Source: Promethearchaeota archaeon (GTDB taxonomy: Archaea > Asgardarchaeota > Lokiarchaeia > Sigynarchaeales > SOKP01). From it: a stretch of 22,872 bases of DNA. Below the pieces are notes generated by a model. The model was not told the DNA's origin and searched no databases. It saw nothing but the letters and a program-made list of their open reading frames with translations. This document shows positions 8,633 through 16,230 of the stretch, in pieces. Within the stretch, counting starts at the first letter, position 1. The number at the start of each line of letters is the position of its first letter. The stretch spans positions 1 to 22,872 of the forward strand of contig JAEOUI010000359.1 of the NCBI GenBank assembly GCA_016839425.1, given 5' to 3'. Position numbers and translations under genes: made by a program.

Positions 8633-8657
8633 TTTCAATGAAGAGAAGTCATTGAAA
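8633..8657. promoter_or_regulatory. Inverted repeat upstream of the MaoC gene, possible operator
   Basis: TTTCAATGA and TCATTGAAA form perfect nine-base arms around a seven-base spacer. It lies 35 bases before the MaoC ATG (minus strand), immediately upstream of the TATA-like TTTTTAATC, where the TFB-recognition element would be. The symmetry fits a dimeric helix-turn-helix regulator. Hairpin formation in RNA is the alternative. Confidence 0.4.
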
Positions 8658-8773
8658 GGAAGATCACAAATGTCCTATTGTATAGTAGTTTCTACCAATC
8701 CAGTTCATTCATTTCCTACTTTTTGAATTTAGTGAAAAAATCCAATTTTTGATCTTCCCTACTTTCTCAAGAT

Positions 8774-8782
8774 TTTATAAAT
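8774..8782 (+). promoter_or_regulatory. TATA box of the M28 peptidase gene
   Basis: TTTATAAAT is centred 27 bases before the ATG at 8805, and no ribosome binding site precedes the ATG. This predicts a leaderless transcript. Confidence 0.5.
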
Positions 8783-8804
8783 TTTTAATGCTATTTAATA
8801 ATTA

Positions 8805-10001
8805 ATGGTTGGTTTATTAGAAAAAAATCTAAAAATTAGCATTAATTCGGTTGGTTTTATCATTTTTTTTTTAATAGCGTGTGCTGCCATACTTTTAACA
8901 ACCCCGAACATTCAGAATAGAGCGATAAATCTCTCATTTAGTGGAAATAACGCATTTGAACATGTTGAAGCACAAATGAACTTAAACACTACGCATTATA
9001 GAATTCCAGGAACAAGAGGAAGGGAAGATTGCGCAAATTATTTCGTTGACGAATTTAATGCAATATCTAGTAATATTTCGCATGTATTTCACAACTTTAC
9101 TGTAAATTCAGTCCCGTGCCAGAACTTGCTATTTAAAATGAATGAAAATAAGAACAATATCGTCATTTTATCCGCTCATTACGATTCTCGCGCTAAAGCA
9201 ACGAAAGATCCCAATCTCACCCTTAGAAATAATCCCGTCCCAGGAGCTAATGATGGTGCAAGCGGTTGTGCCGTGCTAATCGAACTTGCAGGAAAGCTAT
9301 ATCAAAGAATTGCCAACTTAAATTGCCAGTTATGGTTTTTATTTTTTGACGCAGAGGATCAAGGCATGGATAATGGAGGTTATGGAATAGATGGATGGGA
9401 CTGGTGTGAAGGATCAAATAAATTTGTTGACGATATAAACCTTTTTTATGATTCTACACGAGAAACATTTGAGTGCATGATTCTTTTGGATATGGTTGGT
9501 GGAAATAACCTTGAATTCATTGCTGAACAATATTCCACATCTTCTTTATTAGACGAAATATTTGAAATCGGGAGACAATTAGGATATACAACACAATTTC
9601 CTTCATTGCGAATCTCAAGTTCCATCACGGACGATCACATTGCTTTCATCGACTACGGCATTCCTTCAGCCGATTTGATCATAAATTTTTGGGACAATCC
9701 TCTCTGGCCATACCATCACACGACGAGCGACGATTTTAACGCAATGTCTTCTTCTAGCCTTGAAGCTACAGGTAGGACATTAGAACAATTTATTTACAAT
9801 AATTATTTATTACCTGAAAGCCTTCATTACTCAAGCAATGCTCCTTGGTTTTTTGATATGAACGCAATCGATTCCACGCTTTTGATACTAATATTGATAA
9901 TGGGAGGCATTATTGCTTTTTTAGGCATTGGCTCCTACTTGATCAAAAGAAGAAAGGATAAATTCCAAGTTGCAAATAGTTCAAAAATTAAACCATCATG
10001 A
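8805..10001 (+). CDS. Membrane-anchored M28-family zinc peptidase
   Basis: A 398-residue protein with an N-terminal hydrophobic helix (about residues 14-32), an M28 domain and a C-terminal helix (about 353-377) followed by a basic tail. The two-zinc site is readable: His125-Tyr-Asp127 in SAHYDSR, Asp150 in GANDGASG, Glu184-Asp185 in FFDAEDQG (base plus ligand), Asp229 in LLDMVGG and His304/305 in WPYHHTTSDDF. M28 enzymes are aminopeptidases or related glutaminyl cyclases. The two flanking helices place the catalytic domain on one side of the membrane, probably outside, with both ends inside. A gene for a TauE-type transporter converges on it with a 14-base overlap. Peptidase versus cyclase activity cannot be decided by eye. 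Confidence 0.88.
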   Translation: MVGLLEKNLKISINSVGFIIFFLIACAAILLTTPNIQNRAINLSFSGNNAFEHVEAQMNLNTTHYRIPGTRGREDCANYFVDEFNAISSNISHVFHNFTVNSVPCQNLLFKMNENKNNIVILSAHYDSRAKATKDPNLTLRNNPVPGANDGASGCAVLIELAGKLYQRIANLNCQLWFLFFDAEDQGMDNGGYGIDGWDWCEGSNKFVDDINLFYDSTRETFECMILLDMVGGNNLEFIAEQYSTSSLLDEIFEIGRQLGYTTQFPSLRISSSITDDHIAFIDYGIPSADLIINFWDNPLWPYHHTTSDDFNAMSSSSLEATGRTLEQFIYNNYLLPESLHYSSNAPWFFDMNAIDSTLLILILIMGGIIAFLGIGSYLIKRRKDKFQVANSSKIKPS

Positions 10002-10791
10002 CAATCGATAATGTAACTAAAACGATTGCAATAATCACTTGAAGTGTAAATTTAGGAATTTTTTTTAAATATTTTGCTCCAATTATGGCCCCAAATACCG
10101 AACCAATTGCGACGATCAAGCCAAGTAAGAAATCCACGACACCTAATATTGATTTAACGACTGTATTGAACGCTGTTGTAAAAAATATTATTGATGTAGA
10201 CAGGGCAACCGATTGATGTATTGAGAACGATAATATTATGTGTAATGCGGGAACATACACGACACCCCCTCCAATACCGAGTAAATTAACTAAGAAGCCA
10301 CCAAACAAGAATAAGGGAATGCTTTTTTTTAAATCAGATTTATCGAAATCCCCAAATTGCTTTTCTTCATAAATAATGCTTTCTTCTTCATCTTTGTTTT
10401 TAAAACCCTTTCTCGCCCGATTGAGCAATATAATACCCATTAATATCAAAATAACGGCAAATATTATCCTTAAAAGATCGTTATTGATAGGAAATAATAT
10501 CTGAAAGAATATTGTACATAATAAGCTCCCTAAAATGGAAAAACTCGAAAAAATAAGCGCTAAACGAATGTCCGTAGCTTTATTCCTAATATGGGTGTAA
10601 AACCCTGCAGCAGAAGAGATTAATATGATAAAAGTCGATGTTCCAACAGCAATATTTATTGGGTAAAAAAATAATAAAGAAATAAGAGGCACATACATGA
10701 CTCCACCACCTATTCCCGAAATTGAACTAAGAATACCGATTGAGAACCCTAGAATAAGAACTATTAAAATTATATCAAGAGAGAGTTGCAT
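9988..10791 (-). CDS. TauE/SafE-family membrane transporter
   Basis: A 267-residue hydrophobic protein of about eight helices with the internal duplication of the TauE/SafE (DUF81) family: ISGIGGGVMYVPLISLL near residue 26 and LLGIGGGVVYVPALHII in the second half, separated by a charged cytosolic loop (about residues 126-155). Family members export sulfite, sulfoacetate or related organosulfur anions, although substrates vary. There are no sulfur-metabolism neighbours to support a substrate. The end overlaps the 3' end of the M28 gene by 14 bases on the opposite strand. The start codon lacks a clear ribosome site. Confidence 0.9.
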   Translation of the reverse strand: MQLSLDIILIVLILGFSIGILSSISGIGGGVMYVPLISLLFFYPINIAVGTSTFIILISSAAGFYTHIRNKATDIRLALIFSSFSILGSLLCTIFFQILFPINNDLLRIIFAVILILMGIILLNRARKGFKNKDEEESIIYEEKQFGDFDKSDLKKSIPLFLFGGFLVNLLGIGGGVVYVPALHIILSFSIHQSVALSTSIIFFTTAFNTVVKSILGVVDFLLGLIVAIGSVFGAIIGAKYLKKIPKFTLQVIIAIVLVTLSIVMMV

Positions 10792-10956
10792 GAGATAAAT
10801 ATAAGAATTCGGGAGTAATGTTTTCCTTGAATCGATAATTTATTTTTCTATGGATACCTATATAATAAATAGGTTAAAAAATTTGGCATGATTTTTATAG
10901 TTAAAAGTCATGTCTTATACTAAGATCGCAAAAAAAACTATTTTTCCTTGACAAAA

Positions 10957-11047
10957 ATGGAAGTAACTCATCAACCGAAGAAAAACACGAGAGAAAAAAA
11001 AGAAAACGACAAATCGTCAAAAAAAAAAAATCTTTTTAACTATAGCA
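10957..11047 (+). other. Out-of-frame N-terminal segment of signal peptidase (A12 run)
   Basis: An ATG at 10957 opens a frame for a Lys/Glu-rich leader that ends beyond an uninterrupted run of twelve A (11019-11030). In the sequence as given, this frame is one base out of register with the signal peptidase. Removing one A joins them, giving a basic segment ending KKKIFLTIAMLILAVSSS that leads straight into the first membrane helix, with 30 extra residues. The peptidase frame itself is open upstream to 10967 but contains no ATG, GTG or TTG there. The likely explanation is a homopolymer error or slippage at the A-run. Confidence 0.6.
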
Positions 11048-11548
11048 ATGCTCATTTTAGCTGTCTCTAGCTCATTTATTGTTTATTATATAATGCAGGT
11101 AGCCATGAGGACGAGCACGCCCGTAGTTGTAGTTGTTTCGGGATCAATGGAACCTACGATTTCGAAGGGAGACCTTTTATTCGTTCAGGGTGAGGATGGC
11201 GACGACATCCAAAATCAGTCAATTATCGTTTTTTGGGGGAGATTGTCCGATCCAATAGTTCATCGAGTCATTGATAAAGAATTGAGAGCAGATGGGAAAT
11301 GGTATTTTTTAACAAAGGGAGACGCAAACTCTATTGCCGACGGATATGTCAGTGAAGACAAGGTACTGGGCGTGGTGACTGGATGTATTCCTTCCATCGG
11401 ATGGGTAAAGATCATACTCACCGAAAGCGATATTTTAATCCCAATAATCGTCATAGTCATTATATTAATCGTAATAAGTATTGGTTGGGACATGATCAAA
11501 GAAAGCAAGCAAAAAACTGACGAAGAAAGAGAAAAGGGAGAATTGTAA
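11048..11548 (+). CDS. Archaeal-type signal peptidase I
   Basis: The 166 residues in this frame contain a membrane helix (residues 1-19), the catalytic core and a second C-terminal helix (about 129-148) with a charged tail. The nucleophile is Ser33 in SGSMEPTI. His72 in PIVHRV stands where bacterial enzymes have Lys, and Asp92 is in TKGDANSIAD, the Ser/His/Asp arrangement of archaeal and eukaryotic ER signal peptidases. It cleaves signal peptides on the outer face of the membrane; several such substrates are encoded nearby. The ATG used here starts inside the first helix and omits a basic N-terminus. The true start is probably 10957 after correcting one base in the A12 run. Confidence 0.85.
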   Translation: MLILAVSSSFIVYYIMQVAMRTSTPVVVVVSGSMEPTISKGDLLFVQGEDGDDIQNQSIIVFWGRLSDPIVHRVIDKELRADGKWYFLTKGDANSIADGYVSEDKVLGVVTGCIPSIGWVKIILTESDILIPIIVIVIILIVISIGWDMIKESKQKTDEEREKGEL

Positions 11549-11606
11549 CAAAATTTAAAAAAGGGTTACAATTCCTAATAGTAGGTTTCATATCCAAATT
11601 ATCGAA

Positions 11607-11693
11607 ATGAACCTAACGAACCGTTATGAAGAAATCCTTATAGCGGATAAAGCAAAGACGATAATTAGAACGCAAAAGCAATATAACAAATAA
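11607..11693 (+). CDS. Possible 28-residue leader peptide upstream of Alba
   Basis: A short frame beginning MNLTNRYEEILIADK ends three bases before the Alba ribosome site. It has no ribosome site of its own. It could be a leader ORF or chance; if transcription starts from the TATA-like CCTTATAG near 11637 it would not be fully transcribed. Kept only as a low-confidence candidate. Confidence 0.15.
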   Translation: MNLTNRYEEILIADKAKTIIRTQKQYNK

Positions 11694-11695
11694 AT

Positions 11696-11702
11696 AGGAG
11701 GT
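11696..11702 (+). promoter_or_regulatory. Strong Shine-Dalgarno site of Alba
   Basis: AGGAGGT lies seven bases before the ATG at 11710, the best ribosome binding site in the window. It agrees with high expression of a chromatin protein. Confidence 0.75.
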
Positions 11703-11709
11703 TATACTC

Positions 11710-11988
11710 ATGGCTAAAGAAGAAAACGCTGTGTTTGTTGGCCGCCGCCCTACCATGAATTACGTGATGGCTGCGATGATGGTCCTTAACAAGGGAGAAG
11801 AATGCACGGTAAAAGCGCGCGGCAGGGCAATTTCTCACGCTGTTGATGTTTGCGAGATCTTGAAGAACCGCTTTTTAAAAGGCGTGGAATACAAGAACAT
11901 AACCCTTGCGACGGAACAGCTCGAAGGCGACAAAGAACAATCGAGTAACGTATCTAGCATTGAGATCGTGTTAGCGCCACCGAAATAA
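11710..11988 (+). CDS. albA: Alba DNA/RNA-binding chromatin protein
   Basis: A 92-residue protein matching Alba over its full length: VFVGRRPTMNYVMAAM at the N-terminus, VKARGRAISHAVDVCEI in the middle and SSIEIVLAPPK at the end. Alba dimers coat DNA and bind RNA in archaea. The Lys pair of the Sulfolobus protein (GKKPVMNYV, including the acetylated Lys16) is Arg12-Arg13 here, so binding charge is kept but acetylation control at that site is not possible. Base composition is more GC-rich than its neighbours, with codons typical of a highly expressed gene. It is monocistronic, with a strong ribosome site and a T-rich terminator. Confidence 0.95.
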   Translation: MAKEENAVFVGRRPTMNYVMAAMMVLNKGEECTVKARGRAISHAVDVCEILKNRFLKGVEYKNITLATEQLEGDKEQSSNVSSIEIVLAPPK

Positions 11989-12047
11989 GCAACTTATACA
12001 ACCAGCACGATTTGAAACAACGAAATCAATAAAGCATTGAAATTTGG

Positions 12048-12064
12048 TTTTTTTTATTTTATTT
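12048..12064 (+). terminator. T-rich terminator downstream of Alba
   Basis: Seventeen bases with only two non-T residues lie about 60 bases after the Alba stop, consistent with archaeal termination. Confidence 0.5.
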
Positions 12065-12154
12065 CCTTTATCTTAATAATATTTGTGATTTGAAAGTTAA
12101 TTAATTATTAAATTTTAATATAAGCTTATAAATTTAAAAAAAAAGAAATAAAAC

Positions 12155-13180
12155 CTATGTTTTTAATTTTAGAGCATACTTCCGCCAATATATAAAAAAA
12201 CAACCAGCTATTGTCGATATTAGCATGATTAATATGGAAAACGAAGGGACCGTGAATAGGGGGCCAACATCTCCAGATAAACTCGTGCTCTCGTCTATCG
12301 ACACGCGATTGATGGCATATATGCAAGCTTGAATGGCGTTGTTTAGAGACTCTTCTACTCTATCATAATACATTACTTTAATCGGATCGCTTTCTGTTGC
12401 TCTTGAAGCCGTACTTTGTGCCCAATCAGCGAAAAAATTATCATGCATCCACTTAGCATCCCTGACTGTACCTTCTGAAGGATTTGGATCTCTATATGTA
12501 TCCCATCCGAGAGATTTCGAAGTCTCATCAGGTGATTTCGAACCGTAGCTAAATGATCTGAGCGAGAAAAACTCGAATAAGTTTTCGTAATTATTAGTTC
12601 GCGATCGTATATAGCTTTCATATTGGCTATGATTATCGTCAAAATCAGTTAAAGGGTATGGATCAACATTATTTCTCGCAACATGACAAAAAACAGCGAG
12701 ATCGCTGATGTAATGAGTCATCGCTCCAATAAAAAATGCAGCAAGGTCAAGTTTTCCTTCTAAGAAATAATAAGTGGCATTTCCACCCATTTCTTTAGCA
12801 CGAATGGAAGAATCGTTTTCACCATAAATATAAGTTCCATCTTCCTTGTAATAATTATGATGAGAGGATGTATCTCCAAATCCCTCAACAGTTTCTCCAT
12901 TTAAAATATCGCTTACACCCGCATTATCAGGAGCTTCGGTACCCAAGAGCACTATTTCTAACCTCTCATATAACCAGTCATACGAGTCTGATTGCGATCT
13001 CAAGAAATTAATCGCATTGAGAGCGATCCAATCGTGCGTGCCAAAATCCGTATCAAAATCGTAAGAAATGTGATTATCAGCATAAGATCCGTTCGAAAAT
13101 CCCCTACTAAAGGGTATCATAGTGAATAGGCACCCCATAATTAATAACATTAGAAAAAATACTTTTTTATTCGTCCTCAT
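12155..13180 (-). CDS. Secreted zinc-dependent phospholipase C-like protein with C-terminal anchor
   Basis: A 341-residue protein with an N-terminal signal peptide (MRTNKK, then a hydrophobic core to about residue 24), a helical zinc-phospholipase C/S1-P1-like domain, and a C-terminal membrane helix (about 315-333) with a Lys/Arg tail. Likely zinc ligands are His49-Asp50 in GTHDWIALNAI, Asp in GTEAPDN, His in TSSHHNYY, His/Asp in MTHYISD and His in FCHVARNN. The alpha-toxin family hydrolyses phospholipid head groups outside the cell; activity and substrate here are inference, interesting in an organism with archaeal lipids. The anchor (VPSFSILIMLIS) resembles that of the GHL10 protein at 16231-17478. 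AGCTTAAATAT (minus strand, 13223-13233) is a good promoter element giving a leader of roughly 20 bases. Confidence 0.75.
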   Translation of the reverse strand: MRTNKKVFFLMLLIMGCLFTMIPFSRGFSNGSYADNHISYDFDTDFGTHDWIALNAINFLRSQSDSYDWLYERLEIVLLGTEAPDNAGVSDILNGETVEGFGDTSSHHNYYKEDGTYIYGENDSSIRAKEMGGNATYYFLEGKLDLAAFFIGAMTHYISDLAVFCHVARNNVDPYPLTDFDDNHSQYESYIRSRTNNYENLFEFFSLRSFSYGSKSPDETSKSLGWDTYRDPNPSEGTVRDAKWMHDNFFADWAQSTASRATESDPIKVMYYDRVEESLNNAIQACIYAINRVSIDESTSLSGDVGPLFTVPSFSILIMLISTIAGCFFIYWRKYALKLKT

Positions 13181-13488
13181 TTTTCTTCTATTTCATATGA
13201 TGTTAATTGTTATTAGGAAGCGAGATATTTAAGCTTGAGGGAATTTTATCTACGAAATTCCCTTTTAAATGCACCAAATTTACGATTATTTAGTTTTCCG
13301 AATTTTGAGCTTGTTTTTGTCGGATGCTTATTATAATTTTCTTTAGACGATTTTATATTGATTGTAACATCAATACATTCAAACCGAATAATTCAAGATC
13401 TCGTTCCTGCATTCTTATTTACATTTATTTTAATAAAATAGGAGTGTTTGAAAAATTATTAAATATTAAAAGCAAATTAATTCAGTAA
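13181..13488. other. 308-base intergenic region with a small inverted repeat
   Basis: The region lies between the starts of the phospholipase-like gene (13180) and the end of the GH2 gene (13489). It holds the phospholipase promoter (13223-13233). It also holds a perfect inverted repeat with seven-base arms, TATTGAT and ATCAATA, around TGTAAC (13356-13375), which may be a hairpin or binding site. No plausible gene or RNA gene is seen. Confidence 0.4.
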
Positions 13489-16011
13489 TCAGTGGATTAA
13501 ATTAAATAAGGATTTGATTTTAATAGACTCTATCAAATATTCTTCCTGAATTATAGTTCCAGTCTGTTCATTATACCCATCTCGAAGTTTTATGTCTATA
13601 GAACGAGTCTCTCCAGGTTCAAGAGAAAAATAGTTATCAGATGCAATAAAATCCAGTATATCGTGATCAAAGTAAACATACAATGCTATTCGTTTAGCGG
13701 TTATAGTTATGCGATATATGGAATTAAAGCCATCAATTCCTTCTACTTTTTCAATTACATGGGAGATTTCTGGATCCTTCAATGGAAAGTGCTTTGGAGA
13801 TTTAAATAAACGAAATTCCTTGAAAATCTTTTCACCTGTCGTAAAAGAATAAAAGATAATGTTTTTTCTCGTGATTTTTTTACTGTAATTAATAATCTTA
13901 ACATCAATAGTAATTATTTTAGCAGAACTGCAGGGTAAAACATTCGTTAGTTTTGAACCACTTACAAGTATATTTCCATCAGAATCGTAAATTGTCCAAT
14001 TTAATTCCCCTGAAATCGAGGCTCGTAAGTCATTAGAAACCCAAAATTCAACCTTTTCGTCATTCTCACGGACGCTCGGGTATATCGGCTCGTAAAATCT
14101 TTTTGCGTGATAGTGAAGGGCCTTCCAACGACCATAATAATCTATCGAGGACCAGCTTGCGACCGGCCAGCAATCGTTTAATTGCCAATAAAGGGCACCC
14201 ATGCACCGAAAGTCGTTTCTCATCTGTCTCCAATGATCTACACCATATTGAATCGCTTCAGCTTGAGCTAATTGCGATAAAATTATTTGGGATTCAAATA
14301 GATCCGACACATTAAATCGTTTTTTAGCGTATTCGATTAACTTTGAATTTCCTGCTTGGTTTTTTTGATGGTGTTCCATTACAGGCGAATTAGAATTGAA
14401 TTGTTCCGCAGGACAAAAATATTTGACCGTTTTAATCGAAGGAAACGATTCAAATCCAAATTCGGACATGAATCTCGAGAAAAATTCCCGATACGCAGAA
14501 AATGGGGCACCTCCATGCCATACATCCCAGAAATGAGAGTCTCCTTGGTTTTGAGAGTTTGAGTCTTCTTTTCTTGTAAAATCGGATCTCCCATTCGATG
14601 GAGAACTAGGCCAGTATTGGCGATCTTTATCAATTCTGAAAATCAAATTGGGCAATAGATCTTCGAATAGCTTGCGATAGTTAGTTTCATAAATAGATAC
14701 TTTCAACTGTTTAACGGGATTTAGTTTACCTTCAAGGTAATCCGAAACATCCTCAGGGGCTAGAATTTGGCACCATACAAGGAGCTCGACCCATAATTGC
14801 TCAATCTCGTTGTTGCCACACCAAAGCGCAAGACTAGCGTGATGCCTAATCCTTTTTATGTTCTGTATCGCCTCTTGTTTGACATTTTGAAGAAATTTTC
14901 CATTGCTAGGATAAAGGGAACAGGCAAAAGGAAAGTCTTGCCATACGAGGATTCCAAGTTCGTCGCAGCAATCGTAAAAAAAATCATCTTCATATATTCC
15001 TCCCCCCCAGACGCGAAGGAAGTTCATATTAGCTTCTCTGGCATCAATTATAAGTTTTTTATATATCCCTAATTTTCGTCCTCTGCTAATAAAAGAATCT
15101 ATTGGAATCCAGTTTGCCCCCTTAGCAAATAATGGTACTCCATTGAGAAGGAAGAAAAATGTTTCACCCCATTTATCTGGTTTTCTTACCAGTTTAAGAT
15201 CACGTATTCCAATTTTATACTCGATAGAATCGATTAAATTTTTACCATCGAAAAGTGAGACTAAAAGGCGATATAATTTAGAGTCTCCTAAATCGTGAGT
15301 CCACCATAATATTGGATTTTTCAATTCAAAACACATTTCCTGCTCATTTGAATCGATCAATCTTTCCATTGAGCGTACATTTCCCTCCGGATCGATCAAT
15401 TTTAGTTGAATTTTAATTCCAAGCGTTTTTTGAAAGGTAAGTTGAAAATTACTGATATTTATTGTTTCAAGATCAACAAGAATCCGTAGATCCACGAATT
15501 CTACTCTTAGAAAAGGAATTTCTCTTGGATCTTCTATAATTAGCGGATCCTTATCGTATACAAAGGTTTCATAGTGTGAAATTCCTTTAATTCGAATGTT
15601 ATCAACCCCTATTAATTCAACTGATCTCCATATTCCAATATCGGGTAATTGTGGCCCCCAATCCCACCCAAAGGAATATTGCGCCTTTCTTAAGAAGGGA
15701 ACACCTGGAATTGCAGGATATCCAGTGTTTAAATTATCTTTATATTTGTATTTTAGTTCTTTAGCCTTTTTAGTTGGGCTCTTGAATTTAACACATAATT
15801 TATTTTTAGAAGCGGTTAGTAGCGATTTAATCTCGAATTCATATACCTTAAACATGTTATTCGTCTTACCAATCAAATGATTATTAAGAAAAACTTTCGA
15901 GATTGTATCTAATCCATTAAAACGTAAATAGATCTTATTATATTCCATTATATTAGGAGGCACTTCAAAATCTAATTCGTATTTCCAATTAGTTTCGAAG
16001 ATCCAGTTCAT
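13489..16011 (-). CDS. GH2-family beta-mannosidase
   Basis: The 840 residues from the first ATG contain the beta-mannosidase layout: a sugar-binding jelly roll (with 'RKAQYSFGWDWGPQLPD'), immunoglobulin-like domains, a TIM barrel (LRVWGGGIYEDDFFYDCCDE, then WQDFPFACSLYP) and C-terminal beta domains. The acid/base is Glu402 in WCGNNEIEQLW and the nucleophile Glu517 in MSEFGFES; both are present. It removes beta-mannose from oligosaccharides or glycans. No signal peptide is seen, so it is probably cytosolic. The first ATG misses part of the N-terminal domain: in-frame sequence of 50 more codons upstream, ending FFGENEA, matches what beta-mannosidases have there (see 16012-16161). It is divergent from the GHL10 gene. 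Confidence 0.92.
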   Translation of the reverse strand: MNWIFETNWKYELDFEVPPNIMEYNKIYLRFNGLDTISKVFLNNHLIGKTNNMFKVYEFEIKSLLTASKNKLCVKFKSPTKKAKELKYKYKDNLNTGYPAIPGVPFLRKAQYSFGWDWGPQLPDIGIWRSVELIGVDNIRIKGISHYETFVYDKDPLIIEDPREIPFLRVEFVDLRILVDLETINISNFQLTFQKTLGIKIQLKLIDPEGNVRSMERLIDSNEQEMCFELKNPILWWTHDLGDSKLYRLLVSLFDGKNLIDSIEYKIGIRDLKLVRKPDKWGETFFFLLNGVPLFAKGANWIPIDSFISRGRKLGIYKKLIIDAREANMNFLRVWGGGIYEDDFFYDCCDELGILVWQDFPFACSLYPSNGKFLQNVKQEAIQNIKRIRHHASLALWCGNNEIEQLWVELLVWCQILAPEDVSDYLEGKLNPVKQLKVSIYETNYRKLFEDLLPNLIFRIDKDRQYWPSSPSNGRSDFTRKEDSNSQNQGDSHFWDVWHGGAPFSAYREFFSRFMSEFGFESFPSIKTVKYFCPAEQFNSNSPVMEHHQKNQAGNSKLIEYAKKRFNVSDLFESQIILSQLAQAEAIQYGVDHWRQMRNDFRCMGALYWQLNDCWPVASWSSIDYYGRWKALHYHAKRFYEPIYPSVRENDEKVEFWVSNDLRASISGELNWTIYDSDGNILVSGSKLTNVLPCSSAKIITIDVKIINYSKKITRKNIIFYSFTTGEKIFKEFRLFKSPKHFPLKDPEISHVIEKVEGIDGFNSIYRITITAKRIALYVYFDHDILDFIASDNYFSLEPGETRSIDIKLRDGYNEQTGTIIQEEYLIESIKIKSLFNLIH

Positions 16012-16161
16012 ATGAGCCTCATTTTCTCCAAAAAAAGGATCATCAATAATTTTATTGTTAATTAGTGCTTCAAATACAGTTTCTGGTATCTCAACAGGAA
16101 GATTTATTGATATGTCTTCTTGGATTAGCCTCCAATCGCTTATTAATGAGACTTTCTTTAT
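16012..16161 (-). other. In-frame N-terminal extension of the GH2 gene without a standard start codon
   Basis: Fifty codons upstream of the GH2 ATG stay open and encode SDWRLIQED ... VEIPETVFEAL ... DDPFFGENEA. This is the normal start of a beta-mannosidase (W-x-L, then P-x-x-V-x-x-x-L, then D-P-F-x-G-x-N-E). An in-frame TAA precedes it, and no ATG, GTG or TTG occurs in between; ATA at 16161 is the first codon near the expected start. Deleting one A from the A6 run just upstream would bring a TTG into frame. Either an unusual start, a base error or loss of the start by mutation explains this. Confidence 0.65.
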
Positions 16162-16230
16162 TTTTTATCAACTCAATTTATTAATACTTTATCCTGAGAA
16201 AATAAATTAATTATACCGTGTTATGATTTT

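Noticed and set aside
10857..10873. AT-rich palindrome CCTATATAATAAATAGG between the TauE and signal peptidase genes
   Set aside because: Five-base arms in AT-rich DNA are not significant; it could be a TATA element for either gene but its distance to both starts (over 60 bases) is poor.
12126..12642. Additional minus-strand frames inside the phospholipase-like gene
   Set aside because: They are short shadows of the 341-residue gene in other frames, with no domain features.
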